This document shows, in pieces, positions 13,771 through 27,246 of a DNA stretch of 64,000 nucleotides (position 1 is the first letter of the stretch; each line of letters starts with the position of its first letter). Source of the DNA: Eretmocerus hayati (taxonomy: Eukaryota > Arthropoda > Insecta > Hymenoptera > Aphelinidae); the NCBI GenBank assembly GCA_029851415.1, contig CM056742.1:145581121-145645120 (forward strand), in the 5' to 3' direction. Position numbers and translations under genes: made by a program. The notes beneath the pieces are model-generated. The model saw only the letters and a list, made by a program, of their open reading frames with translations. It ran no database searches and was not told the origin of the DNA.

Positions 13771-13945
13771 GTAAGTAATGCATACAGGCCGTTTTTTGTA
13801 ATTAGTAAAACTCGTGCATCAATCGACATCGATATGCAGTAACCTCAATCTTATCCCGATTAAAAGCAGCTTTTATTGTACCTATATGCATCTAACAAAA
13901 TGAGAAACACGTGATCCGAGTCATCATCAATCCTCCTCAAATTTT

Positions 13946-14175
13946 TTTTACAGTTTTAATCTGACATGGAGACACAAAAAGTTCAGAGTAACTTCGTCAA
14001 ATGAGCCTCCTGTTTCAAGGTACAGTCAAAAACATCATTATTGCCCATGTACGGGCCTCTGGTATTATCAATTAGTTCATGGAGGTGAACTTGCAACGCT
14101 ATGGTTTCTGGCTGTGTTTTTGTATAGAAGGTTCATCTGATGGAATTGATCTCAACTCTTCATACTCCAATCGTT
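13946..14175. mobile_element. Degenerate AGTGGACT-family MITE
   Basis: It contains the family blocks TTTTACAG, AGAGTAACTTCGTCAAATGA and GCCTCCTGTTTCA, then an inverted counterpart ending in GGTTCATCTGATGGAATTGA. It is more diverged than copies A and B and its ends are blurred. It lies about 220 bp left of foldback element 2. Confidence 0.55.
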
Positions 14176-14392
14176 AAAAAAGTTTTAAGAAAATTGGCCA
14201 ACGGAATTTCTGAATTTTTCCATGTAAGTAAATGGTGAATGTTGATATATAGTCTCGAATGTAGTAAAGTGAATATCAAAAGTGTTCATTAAAAATGAAC
14301 TTATCAATTTTTAATTCTCGAAAATATCAAAATTACGGAAAATCCAGGGAGTTGTCAGCTGTCGGAGATTATCATGACCAATTTTGATATTA

Positions 14393-16108
14393 GTCTGGGC
14401 GCCCACCTATGCTCCCGTATGCATATGAATTCCCAGAGGAAATTTTGATGGTTTCTTACGTAACACCACCCGCTGAATCGATTTTTCGAGGTTCCTTGGG
14501 CGAATTCATTTGCCAACCCTTTGTTATTAAGAATTTTTAGTGCAAAGTTAGGGGTTTTTACCAATATCTTGCAAAATGTGCATTTTCCGGGGAAAACACG
14601 AGGGGTAAAAGTTGTAGATCTCAGAATTTCCCACAGGAAAGGTCCTCACAACTTTCCCGGGAAACCCAGTCCTCAGCCTGTAAACGCGTGGAAAGCATCC
14701 GGCGCGGTTAACATGGGCTTATATGGCTAGCCAGCGCATCCCTTCTCAATTTTCATATAGCTTCGATGATATCGAGATGGAACCAAGCCCATTCGAAAGA
14801 GGAAGATGTGAACTTGACGACAACACCAGTTGGATATCGAAGAAATCTGAAATTTTCGATTTTCCACCGAGAGACTGGTAAAATCGAGCCCCAGACGAGG
14901 CGCTTGGGAACCAAGTACACGTTATACGTTGGCTGTTACTAACAATTCTTCGTTCCATTTCTGTGTTTATTGAATCATTGAATTGATTCTTGAATGTTAC
15001 CGAATTCCATTATGCGTTGTCATGAACGAAATCTATTTGTTATAAACAATTATAAGAGCAAAACCATGGCTTTTCAGCATTACAATAACTGCGCGCGCGC
15101 AGCTGAAAAATACGAGTTTAGTTATTTTGCGAGTCTCATAGTTACATGTACACGAACGAATCGCCAAGTTTTCCAGGGAAATTGTGGTAGGTGGTGAAAA
15201 ATTGTGGAAAGCAGGGAACATCATCCCGAAATTGCAGTACATATCAGAGACATTGCACCATTATGGTCGAGACTTCACGCGTATGTCCTTTAACTCCCCC
15301 GATTTCCCCCACCCACCACAATTTCCCTGAAAAACCCGGTGACTCGTTCTGGTGTGAGAAATCATTGAACTTTCAAATACTTCCCTCTCCTGCTGTGAGC
15401 GTGTAATAATGATGCTAACAAGATATGATTTTGTTATAATAATTATTTACAACAAATAGATTTCGTTCATGAAAACGCATAATGGAATCCGGCAACATTC
15501 AACAATCAATTCAATGATTCAATAAACACAGAAATGAAACAAAGAATCGTTAGAAGTAGCCAACGTTTAACGTGTACTTGGTCCCCAAGCGCCTGGTCTG
15601 AGGCTCCATTTTAGCAGAATCTCGGTGCAAAATCGAAAATTTCAGATTTCTTCGATATCCAACTGGTGTTGTCGTCAAGTTCACATCTTCCTCTTTCGAA
15701 TGGTCTTTGTTCCATCTCAATATTCTTGATATCATCGAAACTATATGAAAATTGAGAAGGGATGCGCTGGCTAGCCATATAAGCCCGTGTTAACCGCGCC
15801 GGATGCTTTCCACGCGTTTACAGGCTGAGGACTGGGTTTCCCGGAAAAGTCGTGAGGACCTTTCCTGTGGGAAATTCTGAGATCTACAACTTTTACCCCT
15901 CGTGTTTTCCCCGGAAAATGCACATTTTGCAAGATATTGGTAAAAACCCCTAACTTTGCACTAAAAATTCTTAATAACAAAGGGTTGGCAAATAAATTCA
16001 CCCAAGGAACCTCAAAAAATCGATTCAGCGGGTGGAAATGCATAAGAAACCATCAAAATTTTCTCTGGGAATTCATATGCATACGGGAGCATAGGTGGGC
16101 GCCCAGAC
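14393..16108. mobile_element. Long palindromic (foldback) DNA element 2
   Basis: The ends are GTCTGGGCGCCCACCTATGC and the inverse GCATAGGTGGGCGCCCAGAC, flanked by TA (14391-14392 and 16109-16110). The arms run inward about 650 bp with high similarity. Both strands therefore show the same 69-90-aa frame, starting MLLRIFSAKLGVFTN, as mirror images. The middle (about 15070-15410) is less similar but holds its own shorter inverted repeat, GGGAAATTGTGG / CCACAATTTCCC (about 15177 and 15319). It has no transposase, so it would be non-autonomous. Confidence 0.88.
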
Positions 16109-16110
16109 TA

Positions 16111-18454
16111 TATCGGAATCAGAGCAAATTTCCCAGTCGTCAATCGAAATTCGAAATCTCAAACACTGCTCGTTTGGTCTGTTCAATTATGCTAAAAGAA
16201 CCGCCCCGGCAACAATTCCCTCGAGGTCGAGATACCGGATTATCTGGTGCGTCAGAAGGCTGCAGATGAACCAAGTCAAAGCGTCCGTATCTTATTATGA
16301 GATACCAACTAAATAAGCTTCCGTGCATCAGTTTGTTTGCGGTTCCAACCACACGCTGAATTTTAGACGTCAAAAGATAAGATAGGTATTCTCGATGTCT
16401 TATTTGCTTGTTTCAAACTTTCACAAGCAATTTTGAGAACAGTAATTACTGTATTTTGAAATTTTCTTCGAGGAATTCATCGGTACCAATACTACGTGAA
16501 TAATGTTATGCACGAGAGAAAATTATTGAAATTTTGTGGTAAAAAAAAATTATTGGTACAGTTTGGAAACTTTTTTACCATCATATCTAATACGCGAGCT
16601 AAGTAATAAGCGTTTGTATATTTGCCACATTTCATTCAATTCGACGCTTTCTCTCAGATTTGCATATTCAGCAAACGTGCCTCACTTCATTGATGAAATT
16701 TTTGCATGATGTCCCGTATGAATCAGTAGAGTTTTTCAAGTTCTGTCAATCGCAACATCACTCAAAAACTACAATTATTATAACTGCTATTACGACGTCG
16801 CATAAAGATCGTCTCAGACGTGACACAAGATTGATGCAGGCAATAATTGAACGTTATGTAATTGAAGCTGTAATTACTGTTAATGCTATAAGTAACATCT
16901 CGAACGTGAATTTGATACAACTATATTATATATATATATGTATAAATATAAGTACAACAACATTGGTGAATAAAGTTTTATCGTACACGCGGAGATGTGT
17001 GCAATAACGATGCGATCGAGAGGTGCATCACATCATCAGAAGTAGCATTCGTGTAAGAATTTCAATTCTCAATATATAAACGTACGGCAAAGGGGAATGA
17101 GCAAATAAATAGGGGAAAGAGTAATGAAACGATGTGAGATAGCCTTGAGAGGTCAAAGTCCACCATGCGAATTTATAAAAAAAAAAAAGTATCGACGCAA
17201 GCGGTGTGATTGACCCCTCCGTATATAAATAGTCTAATGCATGTCTTTGGCTAATTATACATACATTTACTACTACTGGTGATCGTTCATTAAATCTGTA
17301 TTGATCGAGTTTTTTGCTGGCAGAATTTTCCACATTGGCGTGTTTCGATCAATGAAACCTTCAAATGTTGATCAAATATATCATAGAAAAAATGAATGGG
17401 AAAATTTTCCTGAAAGATTCGAAATCATTGATTTTTTTTGAGCTGCGGGTAAAAAAAAACCACACGATGGAACGAGGGACAATCATTTCCAATCATCGAT
17501 AGGTAGAGGTACAAATTTATTCTTGAGACTTTCAAAGTTGTCTCAAAATCATTTTTCAATTTGATAATCTTTTACCACCACAGTCATGAACGAAATAAGC
17601 TATTCAATTCGAGTACCCGTCTAACTGTCTTTCAAAGATCCTCGTCAATCATCAACTGTCACATAAACACGTGATTATGATTATAATTGTCATCACGCAC
17701 AAGGTTGCCTGTTCCAAAGTATAGCTTCTGCAATACCATCATTACACCGTAACATGAGGTATATAAGAGAAGGCAAAAGTATGCAGCAGACGACGAAAAG
17801 GATTGTAAAAATAGACAAAATGACAAACTCATTCCTGCGAGGTATTTTTTAAAAATCTTTGAAGTTTTATTGCACCACGAAAAAAAAGAGTTATTTTTCA
17901 CAATAAAATCAGAAAAAAACGATCTATATCTTGGTATGAAGAGAGCACTGATGTGGTGCACGATGAGAATGAGAATTCTTCGCGGGGGGAATTCCTCTCT
18001 GTGTCAATCGTTTTAATTGAAAAACTCGGCTATCTCTCTCTCTCTCTCTCATTCTCGCTATATACACTGTATGTATGTATGACCGGCAACTCAACCGATC
18101 ATTCCGCAGCCGTTTCAATCGTGTGTGTGGATGTGAGTGTGAGAATTTGCCGGGGCCTGGGAAATCGTAAGAACGAATCTGTCATTCCATCAATCTCGAA
18201 GCAGTACCATTAAATAGTATCCCAAGAAGTAATATCCTTTGAATAAAGCGTTATATCAGTGTGAGTGTGAATGAATGTACATATACATTTTATACAATAA
18301 CGTACCGCAGGCGATCGCACGATTCGTACAATTACACACGTACATGGTGGACGCGTCTCATTACCGATAATCTTATAATGTCACAATATAAACTACATAT
18401 TTTTCGCGAGAAAATGCCTGCACGCCTCACTGACTGAGCGATTGGTATGTCGCA

Positions 18455-18500
<46 letters not shown>

Positions 18501-19107
18501 TTGGGAGGATAATTCCTCAGCATATGTTGCGCAAGTGAATCCTTATTGCTCGGTTTATTCGTATAATATGTAAGAATAAAGTATGGCCCACGTTGTATAC
18601 TACTTACACATCGATGTAACAGGTTTTTAGCGCATACCGGTAGCTATATTAACTATATATTTTAATCTTACTCCTCTGACTAATATCTCATTCATGCGTG
18701 TAGCATATCCTGGTAGAATCCTTGCTACAAGGACAACACTACTATTTTGGATATAGGAAGAATTGAGATGAGTCATTGTAGGATAAGAGGATGAGAGAAT
18801 GTCACAGAATCCTGATGAATTTTTTTTTTTTATAGTATGCCAAGGATGAGTAATTCTCCGAAAATGAATGCTGTGTTGAAGCAGGAGGTAAAAGTAAGTA
18901 TTGAGGATCAAACCAGTTTTATACCTCGTGTATAAGAGCGAGGGGGGAAGCCCGCAAGGAATATGAACGTGTGTGTGTGTGCAAGGGTACACGCGGACGA
19001 TCTCGCTCTCTCACCTGTGCGCACGAGGTAGGTAGGCATTCAAGAATAAGACTATGTCAGAGTGAGAGTGCATGAGGTGTATATGGAAGGAGGCGAAATT
19101 AACTCAC
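16111..19107. other. Gene-free stretch with microsatellites
   Basis: No supported exon. It contains a (TA)n tract at about 16925-16938, a (TC)n tract at 18032-18050 and a (CA)n tract at 18457-18496. The ORFs here are unsupported. It lies immediately downstream, in the minus-strand sense, of the exon candidate at 19108-19186 and would be intron if that exon is real. Confidence 0.5.
18457..18496. repeat. (CA)n microsatellite
   Basis: An uninterrupted run of about 20 AC dinucleotides in AT-rich sequence. Probably polymorphic. Confidence 0.97.
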
Positions 19108-19186
19108 CTTGGAGCATGTTGTGGTCGGCCTCCTCGTCAGCGAGGCACCGAACCCTGGCTCCGATCGACGGCGACAGTAAACTCAT
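19108..19186 (-). CDS. Candidate first coding exon, phase-1 donor
   Basis: On the minus strand an ATG (19184-19186) opens a 26-codon frame, beginning MSLLSPSIGARVRCLADEEA and ending in DHNMLQ plus one base. It runs directly into a near-consensus donor, CCAAG|GTGAGTTAA (GT at 19106-19107). The exon is GC- and CpG-rich and uses plausible codons, unlike the AT-rich flanks. No acceptor-like tract precedes the ATG, so I read it as a first coding exon with 5' UTR to the right. The donor splits a codon after one G (phase 1), as at 63107-63176. I do not recognise the peptide. The downstream exon is not visible and would lie to the left. Confidence 0.45.
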
Positions 19187-19498
19187 CTTTCAAACCGATG
19201 CTTCAACCCTTTTTTTTATCTCACAAACACAACCCGCACCCCCTGTTAGTTATCACCACACACTCAAATCTAATTCTTCGCTTCTATTTCAACTTTTTGC
19301 AGATGTAATTTTATCTTCTGTTTCAAAGGGTAAATATCACCAGGGCGCGGCCTCCTATACTACCATAAGATAACTCCTTTATATACTTTGGTTTTGAAAG
19401 AATTGGCCAATTTAGGCCTCCATCCAGGGTATCTCATTCCATTCGCATAAACCAGCTGATATGTCAACCCTTACAATCTCACTTCTCCTATTCAATCT

Positions 19499-19533
19499 AC
19501 TTCTTCTTCTTCTTCTTCTTTTCCTTCTTCTTT
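19499..19533. repeat. (TTC)n microsatellite
   Basis: A pure TTC run followed by a short imperfect continuation. On the minus strand it would be a GAA-rich stretch in the putative 5' UTR of the 19.1-kb exon. Confidence 0.9.
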
Positions 19534-19699
19534 TTCATCTACTATTAAGGGGTGCGGGCGTTCACATTTTTCAATTAAATAAACTTCTTCCTCAAAATTA
19601 AAGTGACAAGTACACTCTTGCATCGTCGTATTTATATTTATATATATTTTTATATTTTTACTGTGTAATGGTGTGAAAATGTGATAAACGTGAGAGAAA

Positions 19700-19960
19700 A
19701 ATGCTGGCAACCACTTCTCGCGATTATGGACTACTGAATAGCAAGAGCCGCACGAGCTACGGCGCAGACACGAACGGCGCATATACACGGATCGATACGA
19801 TAAAAGCAAGCAACACGCATTCGCACACGCGCACCAACTCCACGCGACTGCGCGCAACTTCTCAACTTTTGCCCAGTCTGTCTGTCGCTTTACGCGGGAT
19901 ATACTTATACACTGTCCGTCCGTCTTTTTGCCGGTTTCTGTAGAGTTTGAGTTCTATGAT
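19700..19960 (-). promoter_or_regulatory. Possible promoter/5' UTR island for 19.1-kb exon
   Basis: A block rich in G+C and CpG in an otherwise AT-rich region. Read on the minus strand it contains a TATA-like GTGTATAAGTATATCC (about 19897-19912), and the GC-rich block continues toward the ATG at 19186. The overlapping plus and minus ORFs here look like by-products of composition. This is inference from composition and position; there is no direct evidence for a start site. Confidence 0.22.
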
Positions 19961-21589
19961 GTTTCTGTATCTTGTATTTTATCCTGAGGCGAGCATTTTA
20001 CAATGCGTGCCTGCAATTTTACATTTTATTGCTGAGATATACACTTTTGTAGAAGTAGTAGTATAAAGAATTATTATAGAGGCTTGTGGATGATTTAAAA
20101 ATGCGATATCCGCATACCGATTTTGTTTTCTTCGTAGCTTTCGGTTAGTAGATAATGGAAGCTGTTGCCGATCGTGAGATGTACTTTGCAATTTTGTAGC
20201 GAGGCGCTACGATGTAATTGTAGACGGATTTGTCCTTACTGAGTTCGAATGAAGGACATTAAAAATAACAAATTTTTTAGGTGTCTGAACATGCCGATCT
20301 GTACAAAAATTATCCGATCAGATTTCAAGGTATACATATCGGTAGTGTATTGCTAGAGGCATATTATAGACAAGAAAAATAAGATCGAAATCAGGTTGTA
20401 AATTGAGATCTCGATAAACTTATTGAGTGTTACACACCCGAGGACAAAAAGTTATCGATCGTCTTGGGCGCCAAGATCGGTATGATGTTTCTTCAAAATT
20501 TTTCTTATAGCTACAACGCGAGTGAGGTTACAATAATAATACCTGCAAGCGTGATATTATTACACGATAGCGTTGCGATGGCGCACCCCGGAAAATTTAG
20601 TGTCGCACTTGGTAAAGTTTGCGCAAACCGGGTTTCGCTTTACTGTTGCACCGCGTATATACGCTGAAACTCCTTTGATATAAACACATTCTGTCATCGT
20701 TGATTATACTGTTACGGATGTTGAACAGGTGGGCATATACCGGATACTCGCTCAGAATGCAAAGTGTGCTTAAACCACCTATACCCACGTTGTCGTCGAC
20801 GTGACACCCGAGACTCGCTCTAAACAACTGTATATTATATCTGGTTCAGATGCATGAATTCATGATCATCTTATCTGCAGTTATAAATTATTTTGAATTA
20901 CTTCACATGAATTTTGATGTACAGCTGATACAAAGCTAATTGTTTATCGGAATATGAGTAAAGCCTGTCATCAAAAGCATCAGTGCGTTTACCAAACTGG
21001 AGATTCGACGCTGCGTACGTCTGACCATGTACGTCTGTTACTACTGGCAATTTGATTTCCATTCTGAGAAGGATAAAATGAATAAGTAGTCAGACATAAA
21101 TATAAACTTTTTGATGTTGTGCCATTTTCAATGCGTGTCGATTGCACGCGCAGCATATTTATAGCTAGACAACATTGTGTCTTACCCAACTCGTCTGTTA
21201 CTACTTATCACTACGATTTCAAGTATTAATTCAGCTAACGGCTGGGAGTATAATTCGACCCGAATGCCATGATGAACTCAAAAGACTCTGAATGGTACCA
21301 CGTCTTATCTGAAAATGCTGGAGGTAAATTTGTCGAGTAAGTCCTGTTTACAGAAGTGAATAGAGTATTTGTCAGAAGTAAGCTCCCATTATAATGACCC
21401 GATTTTTGAGTGGCAAACGCACGTATGTCCACCAAAAAGAACCGCTAAGCAAACTCGATAACATGCATGACAGGCAAGCTCAAATTTGAATGCTCTTCAA
21501 CAAAATTTTGACAAATCTCATTCGACGAAAGATCCCGTATTTGTCATTACAGACAGATGAGAATGACTGCGCCCAATTTGAAAGTTCAA
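19961..21589. other. Gene-free stretch
   Basis: Unsupported ORFs only. No repeats, splice-bounded exons or RNA genes were recognised. Confidence 0.5.
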
Positions 21590-22560
21590 ACGAAGTGTCA
21601 TCTCAGGGACACACCTCGACTCAAGGTGCGATAGGTATCAAAAAAAAATGCCTGCAAAATCCAAGTACGGGGTAATTTTCGGGAGCTCTTACACACTAAA
21701 GATCCGTCTCCACCTGAATCGTATCGGCTTATATTTTTGAATGGCGAGCGAATTGATTTCTCTCTATATAACTAACATGAGATCAAAAGTATCTGTTGAG
21801 CTATAATACAACGTATTCCGTCTATAGATCGAAAAGTATCCATTAATTCGGAAAATGTGTGGAAAAACTTTCTATAGATCTTTCCAAGGTTTAGAAAAAA
21901 GTTATTGTGACAATTCTGCGAATGATGCATCCATTTCGAGTTACACGACATTATCACTGTTGAAATGTTATGGATGTGACAATATTTTCACCATACATCT
22001 ATCAATATTTTCAGCACATTTAGGGAAGCGGGGAGATCCTGTAGAGCTTTTCCCTCGCACCCCCATCAAATATATCCAGAAAAAAAATTGTAGACAATCC
22101 CCTGGCTTTGCCAAAAATGCTGGAAATATGAAATATAGAGTATGATGTATGGTGAAAATATTGCAAAATTGAGAAAATTTCAACAATGATGTCTTATGAC
22201 TTGAAATGGACGCATCACTCGAAGAATCGTCATGAGGCCTTCTTCGTAGATCTTGAAAAGCCTAACGAGAAGTTATTCCACATGTTTTCCGATAAAATGG
22301 ATAGCTCTCGAGTTTTAGAAAAAATAGGTTATTTTATAGCCTAACTGATACTTTTCATCCCATGTTAATCATACAGAGAAATTCACTCGCCATTCAAAAA
22401 TATTAATCAATACGATTTATGTGGAAACGGATTTTCAATTCGTGAAAGCTCCCGAAAAGCTTTCAGTAGTCGGATTCTGCAGGCATTTTCTTGACACCTA
22501 TTGCACTCTGAGGCGAGGTGTGGAGTGCGGGCTCATGTCATCACTCGTTTTTTCTGGTAA
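21590..22560. mobile_element. Long palindromic (foldback) DNA element 3
   Basis: Inverted similarity runs from about 21595 to about 22555, centred near 22075. Paired blocks include AATGCCTGCAAAATCC / GGATTCTGCAGGCATT, TTTTTGAATGGCGAGCGAAT / ATTCACTCGCCATTCAAAAA and ACAATATTTTCACCATACAT / ATGTATGGTGAAAATATTGC. The arms are more diverged than in element 2 and the exact ends and TSD cannot be fixed. There is no coding capacity beyond mirrored fragments such as the 96-aa and 72-aa frames near the centre. Confidence 0.8.
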
Positions 22561-25500
22561 CTCATAACCTGATCGACGACAAACCTTTAGAACGTTATCG
22601 ATGTATGACTCCTGAACGAGATGAAATGATCTTTATCACTGGTAAATCCTCATGTGGCCAGTGACAACTGCTTCTCACCGAGAGTAAGTGTACCCATCAC
22701 CAACAAACCGACGATGGCGTGAATGACCGCGAGCAGGAATCGAGTTTCTCTGTGTGAGCATAGTAAGTGCGTCAAGTAATAATAAGACGATGTTGTTGTC
22801 CGGGATGCAAAGTGAGGCCTATTTATGCATCAAAATAATGCGTCGTATCGTGGGTGTGGAAAGTGTACTTTAACTGATGCGCCGTTACAGCATCAAGGGC
22901 TCAAACTCGTCACTCATTAACATTGTTTGGATAGTGAAAGTGAAACCATGATTCAGTACTTTTTTTTCATACCTTCTTTGATACGTGTAGTCTAGCGAGT
23001 ATGATGATTTTGATATAAATGAGTTTCATACCTTGATGATTCATTGTATGAGTCCCACTGATGAAGGTCGGTGTATTTTATGAGTGTACTAATTTAGATG
23101 AAAGATTGTTTTTTGACATGTGAAAGAAAGAAAGTGAACCCGGAACGTAATTTTAAAATTCTTTTCTCCAACTTCAAATCAGGAATTCAAAAGGAAAAGT
23201 TTCACAACCAATCGCACAGCATTGCAGGTGATATTCTGAGTTTATTATATGAAAGCAAGGGAAGTAGAATTGTCAAAGATCTGATCAACGATTTTGAGAA
23301 GAGTACCTTATGAGTTTATTTAATCCCTCAAAATATGACATTTCTAAGAAAAACTCATTTACAGTGATGAAAAAGCATCTTCGAATCAAAAAATGGGATT
23401 TTATCAGAAGCATTACCCCATAACTTGAGTCAAAATTCTATCCATGAGATGAAGCGGCGATGACCTCTAACTGAGGGGTTTGGTCTGTAAGTGACTGTCA
23501 CTGATAACAGAATGAATGGGAGATCGCTTTTATGATTCTTTTTTATACAAAGTCGGTATGAGATTTTCTGAGGACTTTTACCAAAAGATGGTTCTGTTAG
23601 AAGATGCATTCTGAGAAAAATTACTCTCAGGACTGAAAAAAATCTAACGTACTATCTTGTAAGTTCAGTCAATATAGATCAAGACCTGATGAACTTTCCT
23701 TCAAGCTTGCAAATTGTTTCGATAGCCAAAGCTAGTGACTGATTTTTATCCTTTCTTTATTCGGAGCTTTAGATAGTAGTATCCAATCAACAAGAATGGA
23801 TTTTATCATTCGCTAAGTTCATAATTACAATAAATCACAACTTCTATGCTGTCATTATCGCTATCATTTGTACATTTGCAAGGAATTTTGATCGCAATCA
23901 AGTCGGTCAACATTTTCGATAATGCAAGTGACATAAATATGATATATGGTATCAGAACGATATTAAAACGCAAGCGCAGACAGTCCCTATCTGCCCAAGC
24001 CACAGATCGAGATAAAAAAGTCAAGTTTGCGAAAAATATCTTCAAAAACAAACACGTTGAAAACTGCATTCTCAAAGATGAATGGCATTATATGTCAAAC
24101 AATTAATCATAATTCTGTATCTGTCAGCCACCGCATGTATAATCTCTTTCCTCCTCCCGAACCAATATTTCCTCTGCTAAAAAATTCACATACATATACA
24201 CAAGTATTATCCATGCACAGAATAATGGAATGCAACGACCGCAAATAGATGGCAACTACTGCACTGGCAAACCAACAAGTACAATCAATCTTCTTGGAGT
24301 AAGAAGCCACGACAAATAATTCTCAAAGCTTCTTTCTGTACATACAATACCTTTGTACAGAGCATCCACAAATACAATTCAAAACCAAGTTAGCACCCAA
24401 GAAAGTATAAAGTAACCAACAAGCTGCAAAATTCCATCTTCGCACACCACAGATACGCAACATGGTATGTTTCAAGCATGAGTTGTCGTCATTTTTTTTT
24501 TTTTTTTTTTTTCAACTCGGTGAAAAGATTCCCACGTTCAAATAGCTTCTCTGTTATAAATCACACGAATAATATGTACGCCCCTGATATGGTATGTACA
24601 AGTAAAACTATAAGCGCCTCGTGAATTTTACTTTGCACCCCTTGCAAAACGCATGCATACCTTAGATACATTTTAAAGTAAAATATACATAGGTATGAAA
24701 AGTATGATGGAATATATAGTATAGTGTAAGCTGAATTTGTAAGAAGCTTAGGGCACAGACACAAGTATATCTACATAGAAAATAGATAGTTGGCTGCAGC
24801 AGTTGGCCGCGGCAAATTCCTTGGTGCTAGTATGCAGCTCCTGTAGGTCTTTTTGCTTTGCGTAGTATATTTTGCAGTCGGATGTACTGCTGGGCATAGG
24901 ATGTTTCAAGTATACGAGAGAGGCTTATTGCGCAATTAGAAGCGCCAATTATGCAGTAGCCTCAAGCTGTACGCGGGCAACGGATGCATCTGAGCTTCGA
25001 CGGTGGTATATAAGAGTCTCTCTTCTGTTGGATGCGTCAGGCGTTTGACCTTACCCTGACGGCAGTGAAGCGTCAATTTGTTCGTGTAATGAACTTTGTA
25101 TTTTGCACATGCCGATAGTTGCACACTTTAATTTTGAAGCACGAGACACTGATAATTGGTAGACCGAAATTAGGTGTTTGCGATGTGAGCAAGCTTTTTT
25201 AGTGACAGTGCGAAAATTGCTCATAAATCGAAATACTACAACTTGATACAAGGGTGTAAAAACTTTTTTTGCACCCGAGCGCCACAGGCGGAGCGCTATT
25301 CATTGGTATATTGATGCTTTCGACATGACATGATTCTGAAGAGAAATTGGATCCACTGTGAAATATTCCTGGCACAAATGTAGCCCTTTTCAGTATGGTT
25401 TGAAAATTGTTCCCCTACAATTCTGAGAGTAAGTTCCCGTGATCAAAGTTTCAAATATTACCAGGTCTCCTAATAAGACTCGAGAAAATTTCAATTAAAA

Positions 25501-25799
25501 TTCGTAAACATTTTTCATTCATTCCTTTTTCCCGCGTAGAAATTATGCGGCTGGTATGTGGGAAAGAAATCATCACGAAGAATCATTTGAATTGGTTTTT
25601 TTTCTCCATTGATGAATGTGGCCAATTCTGACGATCTACTCTTTTGGTGCGAATCATTAGGAGTCAATAGTCAGTGCACATGTAATGATCAAATCAACTA
25701 ACTGAAATACTGCATTAGCAGTGATTCATAAGAATAATGGATTATCGATTGACTAATCGATGAAAATTGTCCATTTAGGTCTATGCTGATTCATTGGTA
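22561..25799. other. Gene-free stretch with a poly(T) tract
   Basis: No supported gene. A 21-base T run lies at 24492-24512 and may mark an old poly(A) retroinsertion on the minus strand or be simple sequence. A minus-strand exon-like segment near 22689-22765 (ATG frame MLTQRNSIPARG... into a GTGAGAAG donor) was considered and not called. Confidence 0.5.
24492..24512. repeat. Poly(T) tract
   Basis: Twenty-one consecutive T residues flanked by non-repetitive sequence. Confidence 0.95.
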
Positions 25800-27070
25800 T
25801 AACAGATCTCAAATTTCTTAGAGGAGCGTTTGCTCCAATTTTTTCAGAAGCCTACTAGACCTGCATGCAACCATTAGACTTATTCGTGAGGGGCATCGCC
25901 CTCCGAAAGAGCTCTGAGACCAAGAGATTCAGGCATGGAACGAATGAAGTCGACAAGAGTGTATCAAAGCTCCTGAAGCAGAACACAGACTATCAAAACC
26001 TTTAGGTACAATTTAGAAGAAGAATAACGATCCACATCCCAAACAAGGGAGACTGGGGAAACCAACCTCTAGATAACAGATAGGGAATCCCAGTCGACAC
26101 CAATGGGCAAAATCAGAAGAAAATACAGAACCAAGCATCTACTCAGATAAATTGCAAGTCACAGAGTTTCATAATTATAGACTCAATGACAACTGCAGCA
26201 TCCTACAAGCACAAATTCTCGCTATCAAAAAAGCAGCAGAACCAAATGACCAGATGAAAAATGTCAAGACGGGCGTAGCGATCTATACAGATATTCAAGC
26301 CACACTCAAGGCTCTGGCATCCAAAATGACGGGATCAAAAGTACTTATAGTGTTTAGCTGCCAAGAGGCTCTGTCACGGACACGTGACTGCGCCACGCCC
26401 GCGCCGTCAGCCTCTGCTGGATCCCGGAACACTATATATATGGAATCGACGGGAACAAAGTAGCAGATGAAGTGGCAAAGCAGTAAGAGGAACTAGACAA
26501 AGGTAAGACAATTAGACACCCACTTCCACCGATCAAAACGTCTAAGGATGTAATCGGCAGAGCAATTAGGAACAAACACCGCGGAAAATGGAGAAACGGG
26601 AACGACTGTAAATTCTTCAGAACGGTGTGGCCAGAAATCGATACCAACAGTACAGCTGAACTGTTGAGACATGGCGAAAATACGCTGCGCACCGCCGCAG
26701 AAGTCATCATGGTCTCTGTGCCACAGCAGTCAACCTCATAAGATGGGAGAGACTGCCGAGGATTCCTGCAGGGAGTGCAAAGAAGGAGAAGCAACAATTG
26801 AACATCTTTTGGGAAGATGCCAAGAACTCTAGGTTAAGAGACGTAAGGCTACAGGTCATAACTACTTGGATAGCTCGGGAAGCTCAACGGGGGTAGAAAT
26901 GAAAGAAGTCATATAGAATTGATCCAGAGTATCAAATTTCTGAAGAGTAAAAGACATAGGGAGTATTAGACTGTCGCGAGAGCACAAACAGGTCATCAAA
27001 ATGGGCCACAGTCCTCCGAAAGTGGATGCAACACTTGTCGCAGCGAGCCCTCATAACCTAAGCTAACCTT
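25800..27070 (+). mobile_element. Degenerate non-LTR retrotransposon (R1/Jockey-like), 3' half
   Basis: A plus-strand LINE remnant with collinear domain traces. First is a PLDLFVRG-like block (25871-25894), resembling the linker between RT and RNase H in R1/Jockey-type ORF2. Next comes RNase H (about 26180-26490) and then a C-terminal zinc knuckle (about 26757-26830). A non-coding 3' part ends in CCTAAGCTAACCT near 27065. Frameshifts and stops break the frame throughout and the 5' end with RT is not recognisable. No intact terminal repeat or TSD was seen. The clade is uncertain. Confidence 0.8.
26152..26833 (+). pseudogene. Broken LINE RNase H plus CCHC-type knuckle
   Basis: The first frame holds RLNDNCSILQAQILAIKKAA and GVAIYTDIQATLKAL. 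These match the RNase H blocks that carry the second and third catalytic acids. The usual Glu of the 'QAE(I/L)LAI' block is Gln here, while the Asp of 'TDxQA' is kept. The frame then shifts: the last block, VSLCWIPEHYIYGIDGNK followed by VADEVAK, is in another frame near 26406-26483. After more indels, EDSCRECKEGEATIEHLLG followed by RCQEL gives a CxxC...H...C knuckle (about 26757-26830). It is clearly not functional. Confidence 0.85.
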
Positions 27071-27246
27071 CGAAAGCTCCTCGAGTGACTTTGGAGCTTC
27101 GTTTCGAATCCACAAAATTTTATTGCTTCTGATTTTATTGGCAGGGAGACGAGTTATATTGAATTTGAGAGCAAATCATTTTATGTGTATGTAAAAACTT
27201 TAAGATATCGATCAGTTGAAGAGTCTTGTTATAACCGAAATATTAA

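Noticed and set aside
14521..16043. Identical 'proteins' on opposite strands (MLLRIFSAKLGVFTN...)
   Set aside because: They are mirror images produced by the palindromic transposon, not paired genes.
22689..22765. Exon-like minus-strand ATG frame (MLTQRNSIPARGHSRH...) running into a GTGAGAAG donor
   Set aside because: The donor is only partly consensus, the other frame is equally open, and its phase (2) does not match the two phase-1 first-exon candidates. Worth rechecking with RNA data only.
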